DNA from: CAVQCX01 sp963711095
GTDB lineage: Bacteria > Pseudomonadota > Gammaproteobacteria > Chromatiales > Chromatiaceae
Direction: 5' to 3'
Length of the DNA: 64,000 nt
Assembly: GCA_963711095.1 (NCBI GenBank)
Contig: CAVQCX010000015.1
Coordinates: forward strand, 62,001 to 126,000
Below, in pieces: positions 43,702-52,745 of this stretch. A program made the translations under genes and the position numbers. The notes beneath the pieces were generated by a model. It was not told where the DNA came from. It searched no databases and worked only from the letters and a program-made list of their open reading frames with translations. Position 1 is the first letter of the stretch. Each line of letters opens with the position of its first letter.

Positions 43702-43747
43702 AGAATTGAATTTTTCTAACTCCGCAAGATAAACCCCTTCAATCACC
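43702..43747 (-). promoter_or_regulatory. Conserved AT-rich element upstream of the second OmcA/MtrC-like gene
   Basis: On the minus strand ATTGAAGGGG ... GAAAAATTCAATTC matches the element at 33654-33698. The ends ATTGAA and TTCAAT are perfect inverted repeats about 27 bases apart. The element is about 265 bases from the start codon and between that gene and the lysR-type gene. Confidence 0.45.
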
Positions 43748-43900
43748 GGGGGGCGATCCCGAACACCGAGCACCGGGGGGCTCGATGGCGTCGACCAGAC
43801 GCCGCCAACACGTGAGTCTGCGGCCGGCGTCCCGCTGACCCTCGACCGCGCGCACCCGAGCCCACAGGTCTGGCAGCACAATCGGACGTCTGGCCGGCGA

Positions 43901-44896
43901 TTAGGCCCGCCGCGGCACCTTGCCGATCCCAGGAACGGCCGGCAGCTGGCGAAACTCGATCGGCAGCGCAGGCTCCTCGGCCAGCACCACGTGGGAGCAG
44001 CCCGAGGGCAAGCTTAGCGCCGCCAGGATTGACTGGCACAGCACCTCCAGCAGCTCTCGCGCCTCGCAGTCCGGCCGACAGGCCAGGCTGACCGGCCGGA
44101 ACGGCACAACGTCCTCGAAGCAAAGCGCGCTCAGGTGGCTACGCGAGAACAGCGGCGAGCAGGCCACCGTGCAGGGCACCACGGTGATGCCGATGCCGGC
44201 AACCACCATATGGAGAATGGCCTCGAACGATTGATTGCAACGATAGCCTCCGTTCGGGGCCTCGGAGAGCTCCGGCAGAAAGGCGAGCAGCTGCTCCGTG
44301 AAACCGCGCCCGTGGTCCAGCAGCAGCACCCGCTCTCGGCGCAGCGATTCGCGGTTGACCCCGCCGCAGCTCAATGGGTGCCCGGTGGGCACCACGACCT
44401 TGAAAGGCTCTTGGTACAGCAGCCGCGACTCGGTGCCAGGCAGGGCTGCCCGGGTCGACACGATGATGCCGTCGACGGCGCCGCTGGTCAGCTTCTTCGC
44501 AAGGACGGCGGGCGGCCCCGTCTCGATGTGGAGATCCACATTGGGCGCAAATCTCGTGATGTATGCCAGGGCGTGGGGCATGACGTACGGGGCGACGGTG
44601 TCCATGACGCCGACGCGCAGGGCACCTACCAGGGGGTGCACAGGATCGCGCACCACCGATTTCAGCGTCTCTACCTCGCGCAGGATGCGCTCGGCCTGGC
44701 GTAGCACCTTGTAGCCGACGGGCGTGGGAATGGCGTCCCCGGGGTGGCGGATGAACAGCTCCACCCCCAGCTCCTCTTCGAGCTTCTTGATGCCGAGGCT
44801 GAGGGTTGGCTGGCTGACAAAACAGGACTCCGCCGCCCGGCCAAAGTGCTTTTCTCGGGCGACCGCGATCAGATAGCGAAACTGCTGGTGGTTCAT
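43901..44896 (-). CDS. LysR-family transcriptional regulator
   Basis: The 331-residue protein has the N-terminal winged helix (NHQQFRYLIAVAREKHFGRAAESCFVSQPTLSLGIKKLEEELG) that closely resembles OxyR/CysB-type LysR regulators, followed by a periplasmic-binding-like effector domain. It has several cysteines in the effector domain (SCGG, RCNQ, VPCTVACS), so redox sensing is conceivable but not shown. Start ATG at 44896. It precedes omcA2 by 461 bases on the same strand and is the likely controller of the multihaem locus. The conserved elements at 33654 and 43702 are candidate sites. Confidence 0.88.
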   Translation of the reverse strand: MNHQQFRYLIAVAREKHFGRAAESCFVSQPTLSLGIKKLEEELGVELFIRHPGDAIPTPVGYKVLRQAERILREVETLKSVVRDPVHPLVGALRVGVMDTVAPYVMPHALAYITRFAPNVDLHIETGPPAVLAKKLTSGAVDGIIVSTRAALPGTESRLLYQEPFKVVVPTGHPLSCGGVNRESLRRERVLLLDHGRGFTEQLLAFLPELSEAPNGGYRCNQSFEAILHMVVAGIGITVVPCTVACSPLFSRSHLSALCFEDVVPFRPVSLACRPDCEARELLEVLCQSILAALSLPSGCSHVVLAEEPALPIEFRQLPAVPGIGKVPRRA

Positions 44897-45288
44897 CGTC
44901 TTGCCCGCTGGCTTCTTGTGTCGGACGCTCGGGGTGGCACCGGGCCGGGTCCCAGACATCGGGTTGCATGGGTGGCGCCGTGCCTGGCAGAGTGCAAACG
45001 ACGCGACGCGGCCACCAGTTGCGAATATTAGTTAGTTCCTTTCTCAAGTCGCGGATCGGTCATGACTCGGGTCAAATCTTACGCTGATATCGTCCCCGGG
45101 CGACAGGGCCCGCTCACAGCGGTCCGGCTGAGATCTGGGAAGCAGCTCGCACTGCGCCCGATGCGACCCCACTTTGACGCGACACGGCAGCCGCCCGCCG
45201 GACCACCGGGCCGCCTGCTCCCGGCACGCGGGCAGCGGAGCGGGCGCGGGCACATCCGCGCGCGCAGCACAAGCTTGGTGAGAGCGCC
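44897..45288. other. Intergenic region upstream of lysR; no gene seen
   Basis: A locally AT-rich stretch around 45024-45050 may contain the lysR promoter. The rest is GC-rich with no recognisable gene or repeat. Confidence 0.4.
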
Positions 45289-45510
45289 TCAGCCGCCTTT
45301 CCGATCCTCGTCCTTGCCTGACGCGCTCCCCCGCTCCGCCGAGTGCGCGCCGTAGCCTGGGATCATGGGATCGTCGTCATCCATGAGGATGCGGTGGGCG
45401 GGACCTTCGAGATCGTCGAACTGGCCGGTCTTCACGGACCAGATGAAGAAGGCGACGGCTACGCCGAGCAGCAGCACCGCCAGGGGAATCAACATATAGA
45501 GAATCGACAC
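45289..45510 (-). CDS. ccoS: Cbb3-type cytochrome oxidase assembly protein CcoS
   Basis: The 73-residue protein has one membrane helix (LYMLIPLAVLLLGVAVAFFIW) followed by KTGQFDDLEGPAHRILMDDDD, the hallmark of CcoS. It is needed to insert cofactors into cbb3 oxidase. It starts 3 bases after the ccoI stop, the usual coupling. No ccoNOP genes are present within this window, so the target oxidase must lie elsewhere. Confidence 0.93.
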   Translation of the reverse strand: MSILYMLIPLAVLLLGVAVAFFIWSVKTGQFDDLEGPAHRILMDDDDPMIPGYGAHSAERGSASGKDEDRKGG

Positions 45511-45513
45511 TTC

Positions 45514-47967
45514 TCAGGCACACCCGTGTTGGGAGATTCGCCTGAGCCGCAACGCGTTGGCGACCACGACGAGCGAGCTCAGGGACATGCCGATCGCCGC
45601 CATCCAGGGAGCCACCCAGCCGGCAGCCGCCAGGGGCACGGCCACCGCATTATAGACCAGCGCCCAGCCCAGGTTCTGGCGAATGATCCGGACGGTCCTG
45701 CGCGCCTGGACGACGCCGGTTGCCAGGTGACCGAGCCGCTCCGAGAGCAGCACCATGTCGGCGCTGGCGTGGGCCAGCTGGGTGCCCGAGCCCATGGCCA
45801 GGGAGACCTGGGCAGCGGCGAGCACCGGCGCATCGTTCACGCCGTCGCCGACCATGGCAACCACGGCCCCCTCGGCCTGAAGCGCGCGGACCCGCTCAAG
45901 CTTATCCCGCGGGCCCATGCCGGAGCGGTATTCCGCCACGCCGAGCCGCTCCGCAGCCGCTCGGACGGGGCCGGATGCATCTCCGCTGAGCAGCTCCAGG
46001 TGCAGCCCGAGACGGCGCAGGCAAGCCAGGGTAGCCCCCGCGTCGGGACGCAGCTCGTCGCTCAGCACAAACCAGGCGATGATGCCCTGCTCATCACCCA
46101 GCGCCACAAGGGTCGCCGCCAGATCCGGCGCGGGCGCGGTCGACGGCTCAGCGCGAAGGGACGCGACGAAACCCGGACTGCCCACCCGATACAGCCGGTT
46201 ATCCACCCGCCCCTCCACGCCCTGTCCGGGGAGGGCCGAAACCCCGGTCGCGCACAATCCGTCCGAGCTCGCGGCCGCCAGCACCTGTGCCACCGGGTGC
46301 TCGGAGCTGCGCTCCAGGGCTGCAGCAATAGCCAGCGCGCGCGCCGGGTCGATGCCGCGTAGCGGGCGAGTCTCGGTCAGACGCAGCTGTCCGCGGGTCA
46401 GCGTGCCGGTCTTGTCGAGCACCAGGTGGGTGGCCCGGGCCAGGGTCTCCAGGGCATGCCCGCGGGTGGTCAGGAGTCCGGCACGGGTCAGCGCCCCGGT
46501 CGCCACGGTCACTGCCGCGGGGGTCGCCAGGGACAGCGCGCAGGGGCAGGTGACCACCAGCACGGAGAGGGTGATCGCGAAGGCATGCCCCGGATCGTGC
46601 ACCCACCAGTACCAGGCAACGCCCGCGGCGAGCACCAGCAGGCCGGCGACGAACCAGGCGGCCACCCGATCGGCCAGCAGCGCCACCCTGGGCTTCTCGG
46701 TCTGCGCCCGGTCGAGCAGCCTGACGATGGAGGAGACCACCGTGTCCTCGCCCACCTTCTCGATGCGCATCACCAGCGGACTCTCGACATTGAGCGTTCC
46801 GCCTACCAGGGGATCGCCCGCCGCGCGGGCGCGCGGCAGGCTCTCGCCGGTGAGCAACGATTCGTCCACGGAGCTCGCACCCTCGAGCACCAGGCCATCG
46901 GCGGGCACGGTCTCACCGGGACGCACCCGCACCCGATCCCCCGGAACCAGCTCGGCGACCGCGACGGCCTCCTCGCCGCCCGCGCTGAGCCGGGTCGCCG
47001 TGGCCGGCAGCAGGCGAACCAGCTCCTCGGCCGCCTGTCCGGCGCGATGGCGCGCGCCCATCTCCAGGAAGCGGCTGCCAAGCAGAAAGAAGGTGAACAT
47101 GGTGACCGAGTCGTAGTAGACCTCGCCGGCATTGGTCAGCGTGTGCCAGATGCTGGCCAGCAAGGCCGCACCTATGGCCAGGGAGACGGGTAGATCCATG
47201 CCCAGCCGGCGGCGCTTGAGATCCCGCCAGGCGGACCGGAAGAAGGTACCGCCGGAGTAGACCACCACCGGGACGCTGATGACCAGGCTGACCCAGCGCA
47301 TGAACCCGCGCATGTCGAGCTCCATGCCCGAGTAGTCACCCGCGTAGAGGGCCACGGCGATCATCATCACCTGCATGGCGCCCAGACCCGCCACCGCAAG
47401 CCGGCGCAGGGCCCTGGAGCGCTCCTTTTTCTGCACCGCCTCCTGCCTGCCGGAGTCGAACGGATGGGCCAGGTAGCCGATGGCGGCGACCGCCTTGAGG
47501 ATGTCGCTGAGGTGGATGCGCCCGTCGTCCCAGCGCACCCGGGCTCGGTGGGTGGAATAGTTGACCTGGAATTCCAGGACCCCGGGCAGGCGGCTCAGGT
47601 AATGCTCGTTCAACCAGACGCAGGCCGCGCAGGTAATGCCCTCCAGGATCAGCGAGGCCTGCCGGACCGCGCCCTCGTCGACCTCGACGAAGCTCTCCTG
47701 CAGTCGGGCCTGGTCGTACAGCTCCATGCGTCGCAGGGCGGCGGGCACCAGCTCTTCGGCCGTGCGCGCCGGGGCGGTGCGATGACCATAGAAGCCCTCC
47801 AGGCCCCCGGCCACGATCGCTCGGGCGACCGCCTCGCAGCCGTGGCAGCACATCGGGCGGGATTCGCCGCGGATCGCCACGCTGCAGTCGAAGCCCCGGG
47901 GTACCGGTTGCCCACAGTGGAAGCAGTGCGCGGGGTCCGCGTCGCAAGCGTGACGAACGGCGCTCAT
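45514..47967 (-). CDS. ccoI: Copper-translocating P-type ATPase CcoI/FixI
   Basis: The 817-residue pump has an N-terminal cysteine-rich domain (CFHCGQPVPRG, CCHGCEAVA), a heavy-metal-associated domain with GITCAACVWL, then eight expected membrane helices with the CPC motif (TCPCALSLATP), the phosphorylation site DKTGTLT and the hinge GDGVNDAP. FixI/CcoI exports copper for assembly of cbb3 oxidase. The start ATG at 47967 (MSAVRHACD) excludes an upstream extension without homology. It is followed by ccoS. Confidence 0.93.
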   Translation of the reverse strand: MSAVRHACDADPAHCFHCGQPVPRGFDCSVAIRGESRPMCCHGCEAVARAIVAGGLEGFYGHRTAPARTAEELVPAALRRMELYDQARLQESFVEVDEGAVRQASLILEGITCAACVWLNEHYLSRLPGVLEFQVNYSTHRARVRWDDGRIHLSDILKAVAAIGYLAHPFDSGRQEAVQKKERSRALRRLAVAGLGAMQVMMIAVALYAGDYSGMELDMRGFMRWVSLVISVPVVVYSGGTFFRSAWRDLKRRRLGMDLPVSLAIGAALLASIWHTLTNAGEVYYDSVTMFTFFLLGSRFLEMGARHRAGQAAEELVRLLPATATRLSAGGEEAVAVAELVPGDRVRVRPGETVPADGLVLEGASSVDESLLTGESLPRARAAGDPLVGGTLNVESPLVMRIEKVGEDTVVSSIVRLLDRAQTEKPRVALLADRVAAWFVAGLLVLAAGVAWYWWVHDPGHAFAITLSVLVVTCPCALSLATPAAVTVATGALTRAGLLTTRGHALETLARATHLVLDKTGTLTRGQLRLTETRPLRGIDPARALAIAAALERSSEHPVAQVLAAASSDGLCATGVSALPGQGVEGRVDNRLYRVGSPGFVASLRAEPSTAPAPDLAATLVALGDEQGIIAWFVLSDELRPDAGATLACLRRLGLHLELLSGDASGPVRAAAERLGVAEYRSGMGPRDKLERVRALQAEGAVVAMVGDGVNDAPVLAAAQVSLAMGSGTQLAHASADMVLLSERLGHLATGVVQARRTVRIIRQNLGWALVYNAVAVPLAAAGWVAPWMAAIGMSLSSLVVVANALRLRRISQHGCA

Positions 47968-48386
47968 GGGGGACGGATCGGCGAGATTCGTGGCGTGAAG
48001 GGCGCATATTCTACCACGCACCCGCGGGACGTCGTTCAGATGCCCTGGGGAGCCAGGTCGGTCTTTCGGGAGACAGACGCACGGCTGCGCCTGCTCTGCA
48101 GAGACCAGCCGCGCCCGCGTGAGCATGTGGATGTGGATACGCAGGAAGCCTTTCGTCGCCTCCCGGAATCCTTCAGAATAGCCGCCAGCTCAGGCATTGC
48201 CGCCGCGAGCGGTTACCGCTGACTGGCCCGGACCGGCAACCCGAGCATCGTTGTCGCTCCCTGGCTCACGTGAACGGGCAGTGTCTGGCAAATTAGCCTA
48301 TCTTGCTCTATACAAGCGGTATGATGAGCCAATAACATCAAAGGCTTTTGCGTAGTCTTGAAACCATATCTCTTAGGAGTTGAGCA
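47968..48386. other. Divergent intergenic region between ccoI and the DUF1269 gene
   Basis: The distal part (48290-48386) is AT-rich and should contain the promoter of the DUF1269 gene. No further gene is visible. Confidence 0.4.
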
Positions 48387-48896
48387 ATGAGGAGACTTTA
48401 CTTTCTGCTGCCAGACATTGGCAGCGCGAAGACCATCGTCGATGAGCTTCTGCTGGCCCGTGTCGAAGAGCGGCGTATTCATATTGCCGCCGCCGACCAC
48501 CATGCCTTGTCGGAGGCCCATTTGCCGGAAGCCAACCTGCTGCAGGCAAGCGACTTCGTCCCGGCCGTGGAGCGGGGTCTCGCGATCGGCGGGGCTACCG
48601 GAGTCCTGGCGGGCATCGCAGCCATCACCCTCGGCGGCGTGGCCCTGGCGGGCGGCGCGATACTCGGCGTGGGCCTGGCGGGGGCCGGAGTCGGCGCCTG
48701 GATCTCCGGCATGATCGGCGTCTCGGCGCCCAGCTCACGGCTCAAGGAATTCGAGGCGGCGATCGGAACGGGCAGCCTCATGATGATGGTGGACGTGTCC
48801 AAGAGCCGCGTGGAGGAAATCACGGCGCTGGTCAAGTCACACCATCCCGAGGCCGAGATCGAGGGCACAGAGCCGGTTATCCCGGCCTTTCCGTAA
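48387..48896 (+). CDS. DUF1269-type membrane protein
   Basis: The 169-residue protein begins with RRLYFLLPDIGSAKTIVDELLLARV, then has a glycine/alanine-rich double hydrophobic segment (about residues 70-115), and ends with a domain containing LMMMVDVSKSRVEEI. This matches small DUF1269 proteins with a glycine-zipper-like membrane hairpin and two flanking ferredoxin-like halves. The function is unknown. The start at 48387 has TAGGAG 9 bases upstream. It is a single gene with its own AT-rich promoter region. Confidence 0.75.
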   Translation: MRRLYFLLPDIGSAKTIVDELLLARVEERRIHIAAADHHALSEAHLPEANLLQASDFVPAVERGLAIGGATGVLAGIAAITLGGVALAGGAILGVGLAGAGVGAWISGMIGVSAPSSRLKEFEAAIGTGSLMMMVDVSKSRVEEITALVKSHHPEAEIEGTEPVIPAFP

Positions 48897-48973
48897 GCCG
48901 CCTTCGATCCGCGCCCCCCACACCCGGAAGGCGCCCGTATTCTGCTACAGATACCGGCGCCGCATTTAGTCCG

Positions 48974-49033
48974 GCTCCCATGCTGCCATGAATGACTGAT
49001 CCCGGTCCGCCATCTGGCCGGGATCATGGGAGC
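48974..49033. repeat. Nested inverted repeat downstream of the DUF1269 gene
   Basis: GCTCCCATG (48974-48982) pairs with CATGGGAGC (49025-49033), and ATCCCGG (48999-49005) pairs with CCGGGAT (49018-49024). There is no T-run. It may be the far end of the decayed element that continues to 49285. Confidence 0.5.
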
Positions 49034-49200
49034 TGCAGCTGCCTTGGAGCCACTGCACTGGCATTGCCCGATGCAGCCAGCGCCGTCTTGCGCATCGCCC
49101 TGCGTCTGGCTGGTCGATAGGCTTGTGCGGGGAGAGAGTCCGGGGCCTTCGCCACGATCCGGGGCGGTGAGCCTTGTCTCCTCGAAGCCCGGCCCTTAGC

Positions 49201-49285
49201 CAATGCCGCTCCCCTGCCCAGATCAATCGAAAAATCCGACGCGGTTCCGCTTTCGCTTGCGACAAGCCCCACAGTCCGACAGGCT
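49201..49285 (-). mobile_element. Single arm of the MITE/insertion-sequence family at 23662
   Basis: On the minus strand it reads AGCCTGTCGGACTGTGGGG, then GCGAAAGCGG and GTCGGATTTTTCGATTGAT, aligning over about 85 bases with the left arm of the element at 23662-23870. It is a decayed end with no transposase frame. The region 48897-49491 around it has no convincing gene. Confidence 0.55.
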
Positions 49286-49491
49286 GCCGCCAGCGAGTTG
49301 ATGGCCATATGCACCGGTGCACGCCTTGCCGATCACCCTCATCGCGGATACGCTCGCGGGCATACCCTGTCTGAGGCAGTTGGATTGCATGACCTTGAGC
49401 CGGTATCGGGAGCTTCATGTGCGAGCCTTGCCTTGGCGGCCGCCCGCCAGCCGGTACCATGGCCGCAATGATTTACACAACGAGGTGGTCG

Positions 49492-49716
49492 ATGAGTCCT
49501 AAAGAAAACAGCGAGCGGAAAGCGCCTTCATTCTTCAGCGTGCTGGCCAGTGTGCTGGCGAGCATGTTCGGAGTGCAAAGCTCCAGCAAACACCAGGCTG
49601 ATTTTACACGCGGCAAGCCCATTCACTATATCTTGGTAGCCCTGCTGGTCACGGCCGTCTTTGTATTGACGGTATGGGGCGTGGTGAAGCTGGTGCTTCG
49701 CAGCATAAGTTACTAA
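49492..49716 (+). CDS. DUF2970-family small membrane protein
   Basis: The 74-residue protein has the pattern SFFSVLASVLASMFGVQSSS, KHQADFTRGKPIHYI and one C-terminal membrane helix (ILVALLVTAVFVLTVWGVV). This is the DUF2970 family, common in proteobacteria near cytochrome oxidase genes and of unknown function. The ATG at 49492 is preferred because a GAGG site lies 8 bases upstream and it gives the family length. Its stop codon lies inside the left edge of repeat copy B. Confidence 0.78.
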   Translation: MSPKENSERKAPSFFSVLASVLASMFGVQSSSKHQADFTRGKPIHYILVALLVTAVFVLTVWGVVKLVLRSISY

Positions 49717-49999
49717 GGGCCACACGAGTGGTGTCACACGCCCCGGGGTAAGCCTGTCGGGACACGCCGTGAATACATCCCTGTAGACTCTAGGCTCGGC
49801 GGCCACCTTGCTGGCGCCAAGCTATCCTGCTTGGCGTGCAAGTGCGAGGCTCGCCATCCCTGGCAAACCCGTTCGGCGGGAGGAATGCCCACCGGACACT
49901 CCTCTTTTCCGCCTCGCCCGGGCGGCCGGCTCTCCCTCCGGATTCATCCCGAGCCGCCCGAAATTGATGTGGATTTACTAGTGACTTTCTTAGTAACGA
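49715..49999. repeat. Dispersed intergenic repeat, copy B
   Basis: This copy matches 29611-29956 over most of its length, including GCCAAGCTATCCTGC, CCCTGGCAAACCCGTTCGGC, GGAATG(C/T)CCACCGGACA and CATCCCGAGCCGCCCGAAA. It starts exactly at the end of the DUF2970 gene. The stretch 50000-50317 beyond it holds no recognised gene. Confidence 0.75.
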
Positions 50000-50317
50000 G
50001 GCTGGCCTCGAGAATACGGGGCGACACTTGCCGGTAGGTCATCTGTCGCGATCGGCATGACTGAGAAAGCAAGCGCGCTGCTTCCGAGGGCTCTTGCCAG
50101 CTGGGTCGCGGCGGCGAAACCGGGGTCACCCGCGGCGGCGGGCGTCCCTGCATGGGCCGACGCGGACAATGATTAGCGCCCGCAAGTGCAGCCCTCCACC
50201 AGATCTACGCGACAATCAGCACCACGGCTGCCTCCCCGCGCTCCGATACAAAGGCCAGTCAGGTGCGACCGGCCCGTGCTGTGTCTCGGTCCGCGGACCT
50301 ATTTCCCCCCTCACCCA

Positions 50318-51229
50318 TCAGAGAAAAGCCCGGGAGGCGACCAGGACGTAGTGGTCCGCCAGCAGAAACGCGAACAGGGCGGTCAGGTAAAAGATCGAGT
50401 AGCCGAAGGTCTTCATGGCGTGGTCATCGCCTGCCGCCCAGTAGAGCACCAGGGCGTGGTAGACGAAGCCAATGCCCAACGCCAGTGCGCCGGCGAGATA
50501 GAGCACCCCGCTCATATGGGTCAAGAACGGCATGAGGGTGACCGCCAGCAGCACGAGCGTGTAGAGAAGGATGTTCAGCTTAGTGAAGGGCACCCCGTGG
50601 GTCACGGGCAGCATCGGTATACCCGCCTTCGCGTATTCGTTGCGCCGTTTGATGGCCAGCGCCCAGAAGTGCGGTGGAGTCCAGACGAAGATGACCAGGA
50701 ACAACAGCAGGGCGCTGCTATTGATGTCGCCGGTGACAGCGACCCATCCGAGCACCGGCGGGGTGGCACCGGCCGCGCCGCCGAGCACGATGTTCTGGGG
50801 CGTCGAGCGCTTGAGGAACATCGTGTAGATCACCGCATAGCCGATCATCGAGATGAAGGTCAGCAGCGCGGTCAGCGGGTTGACGAAGAGCACCAGGATC
50901 GCCATGGACAGCGCGCCAAGGGTGAGCGCGAAACGGATCGCGGCCCGCGGGGACAGCACCCCCTGGGGCAATGGCCGATTGTGCGTCCGCTCCATGATGG
51001 CATCGCTGCGCTGATCCACCCAGTGATTGACCGCGGCCCCCGAAGCCGCGCCCAGCGCGATGCCGAGGGTCCCGAAGACCAGGGTGTCGAGGGGTATGGC
51101 GCCAGGTGTGGACAACAGCATGCCGACCACCGCGGTGAACACGATCAGCGCGACTACCTTGGGTTTGCACAGTGCGAAGTAGTCCCGCCAATAAAGCGCG
51201 GAGGCCTTGTGTAGGATGAGCTCGGTCAT
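50318..51229 (-). CDS. ctaB: Protohaem IX farnesyltransferase (haem O synthase)
   Basis: The 303-residue membrane protein adds a farnesyl group to haem B to form haem O. It contains the prenyltransferase motif NHWVDQRSDAIMERTHNRPLP and about nine membrane helices, with the second motif WTPPHFWALAIKRRNEYAKAGIPMLP. The start at 51229 overlaps the ctaA stop by 4 bases, so synthesis of haem O and haem A is translationally coupled. It belongs to the aa3 oxidase operon region. Confidence 0.95.
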   Translation of the reverse strand: MTELILHKASALYWRDYFALCKPKVVALIVFTAVVGMLLSTPGAIPLDTLVFGTLGIALGAASGAAVNHWVDQRSDAIMERTHNRPLPQGVLSPRAAIRFALTLGALSMAILVLFVNPLTALLTFISMIGYAVIYTMFLKRSTPQNIVLGGAAGATPPVLGWVAVTGDINSSALLLFLVIFVWTPPHFWALAIKRRNEYAKAGIPMLPVTHGVPFTKLNILLYTLVLLAVTLMPFLTHMSGVLYLAGALALGIGFVYHALVLYWAAGDDHAMKTFGYSIFYLTALFAFLLADHYVLVASRAFL

Positions 51230-52269
51230 GGTCTGTACCTCGGGGGGGTGAGCGGCCAAGGTTCGATCCGGCCGGTGGTCAATAAATGATTCAGGGTCAC
51301 CAGAGCAAGGAGCAGCAGCGCCGCCCCCGCGTTGTGGCCGACGGCCACGGGCAGGGGAAGGCGCAGCAGGACGTTCGCCACTCCGAGTGAGATCTGCACG
51401 AGCAGCGCGAGCAGCAGCAGAGCCCCCGCGCCTCGCACGGGCCCGGACCGAGTCAGCGCCGCCAGGCCGAGCCAACCGAGATAGACCAGGGTGACCAGAG
51501 CACCGAGACGATGCAGGTAGTGGACGGTGATGCCGGCCTGGACCGAAAGCTGACCGCCCTCGTAGTTCACACCGGGGGTGCCCAGGAAATGGAACGCCTC
51601 GCCGATGGCCAGCGGAGGCAGCCACTGGCCCTGGCAGGTGGGGAAGTCGGGGCAGTACAGGGCGACGTAGTTGGTGCTGGTCCAGCCCCCCAAGACGATC
51701 TGGGCGAACAGCACGAGGAGCCCCGCAATCGCCCAGGGGCGCAGCCGGTCGGCACGGCCCTGCGGTACGGCCCCGGCCCGGGAATGACGAAGCGCCATCC
51801 ACCACAGGAGCGCCAGGGTGGTCATGCCCGTAACGAGGTGGAGCGTGACTACGGCAGGGCGCAGCAGCATCGTCACAGTCCACATGCCGAGTGCCGCCTG
51901 GAATCCTACCAGCGCCACCACGAGCACGGGCAGAGCCACCGATTGCTCGGGGTCCGCGCGGTTTCTGACGGCGAGGGCCGCGAGCAACAGAATGAGCAGG
52001 CCGAGGGTCCCGGCCAGGTAGCGGTGCGCCATCTCTTTCCAGGCCTTGGCGGGGTCCACCGCGCTGCCGGGAAAGGCCTGCGCCGCCCGCTGGATTTCCT
52101 GGTGCTCGTCCGGAGCAACCATCTGGCCGTAGCACCCGGGCCAGTCGGGGCAGCCGAGTCCGGCGTCGGACAGCCGCACATAGGCCCCAAGCACGATCAC
52201 GGCCAGCGCGAGCACCGCGGCGACAAAGGCCGTCCGGGCGAACATCCGTCTGGGCGCCGTGGTCGCCAT
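51226..52269 (-). CDS. ctaA: Haem A synthase
   Basis: The 347-residue protein oxidises haem O to haem A. It has eight predicted membrane helices and the family signature AYVRLSDAGLGCPDWPGCYGQ, with conserved histidines in EMAHRYLAG, VTLHLVTGM, VHYLHRLGA and VGHNAGA. The ATG at 52269 (MATTAPRRMF) is the plausible start; the upstream extension is not homologous. It is followed by ctaB with an ATGA overlap. Confidence 0.94.
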   Translation of the reverse strand: MATTAPRRMFARTAFVAAVLALAVIVLGAYVRLSDAGLGCPDWPGCYGQMVAPDEHQEIQRAAQAFPGSAVDPAKAWKEMAHRYLAGTLGLLILLLAALAVRNRADPEQSVALPVLVVALVGFQAALGMWTVTMLLRPAVVTLHLVTGMTTLALLWWMALRHSRAGAVPQGRADRLRPWAIAGLLVLFAQIVLGGWTSTNYVALYCPDFPTCQGQWLPPLAIGEAFHFLGTPGVNYEGGQLSVQAGITVHYLHRLGALVTLVYLGWLGLAALTRSGPVRGAGALLLLALLVQISLGVANVLLRLPLPVAVGHNAGAALLLLALVTLNHLLTTGRIEPWPLTPPRYRP

Positions 52270-52745
52270 CAGCCTGACCTCGGGAGCCGGGGTAGCCGAT
52301 TCGGATCCTCGGCCACGCCTGCCAGGGCCTGCGGGGGCACTGATCCCGGGCGTCTCACCGGGACCGCGAGAGCCCCGCATTTACCCGGGGACCCGGTCCG
52401 TATCGCTCCGCGCTCGGGGCTATCGAGCCGCCCGGCGAGGCACGGCGGCGCCGTTCGCAGAATCGCCATCCGAAGCGGGGCGAGACATCGCGGGGTCTGG
52501 GTCTGTGGGCCGGTCTGTTCGTTCATGGCTCTTGTAATTACCGATCATGGGGAGCCGCTCAGCTCCGGGGAAATTCGGCTGGACAGGACTGGCCCGCGGT
52601 GCCGATCGGCCGGTGCCGCCGGCCCTCACCCGCCTCCGTGTGGCGCTCGCTCCGGGTCACCCCACCCCGACGCAGGCGCCGAGGGCGAGCCGGGACCGCC
52701 CGCCCGGGCACGGTCTTCCGGTCCATAGCGCACCCGCCCTCGCGG
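52270..52745. other. Gap between ctaA and the SCO-like gene; no gene seen
   Basis: A 476-base interval in an otherwise compact operon. Open frames on both strands have no recognisable domain. A short AT-rich spot near 52530-52550 could be a promoter for ctaA-ctaB. Confidence 0.4.
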
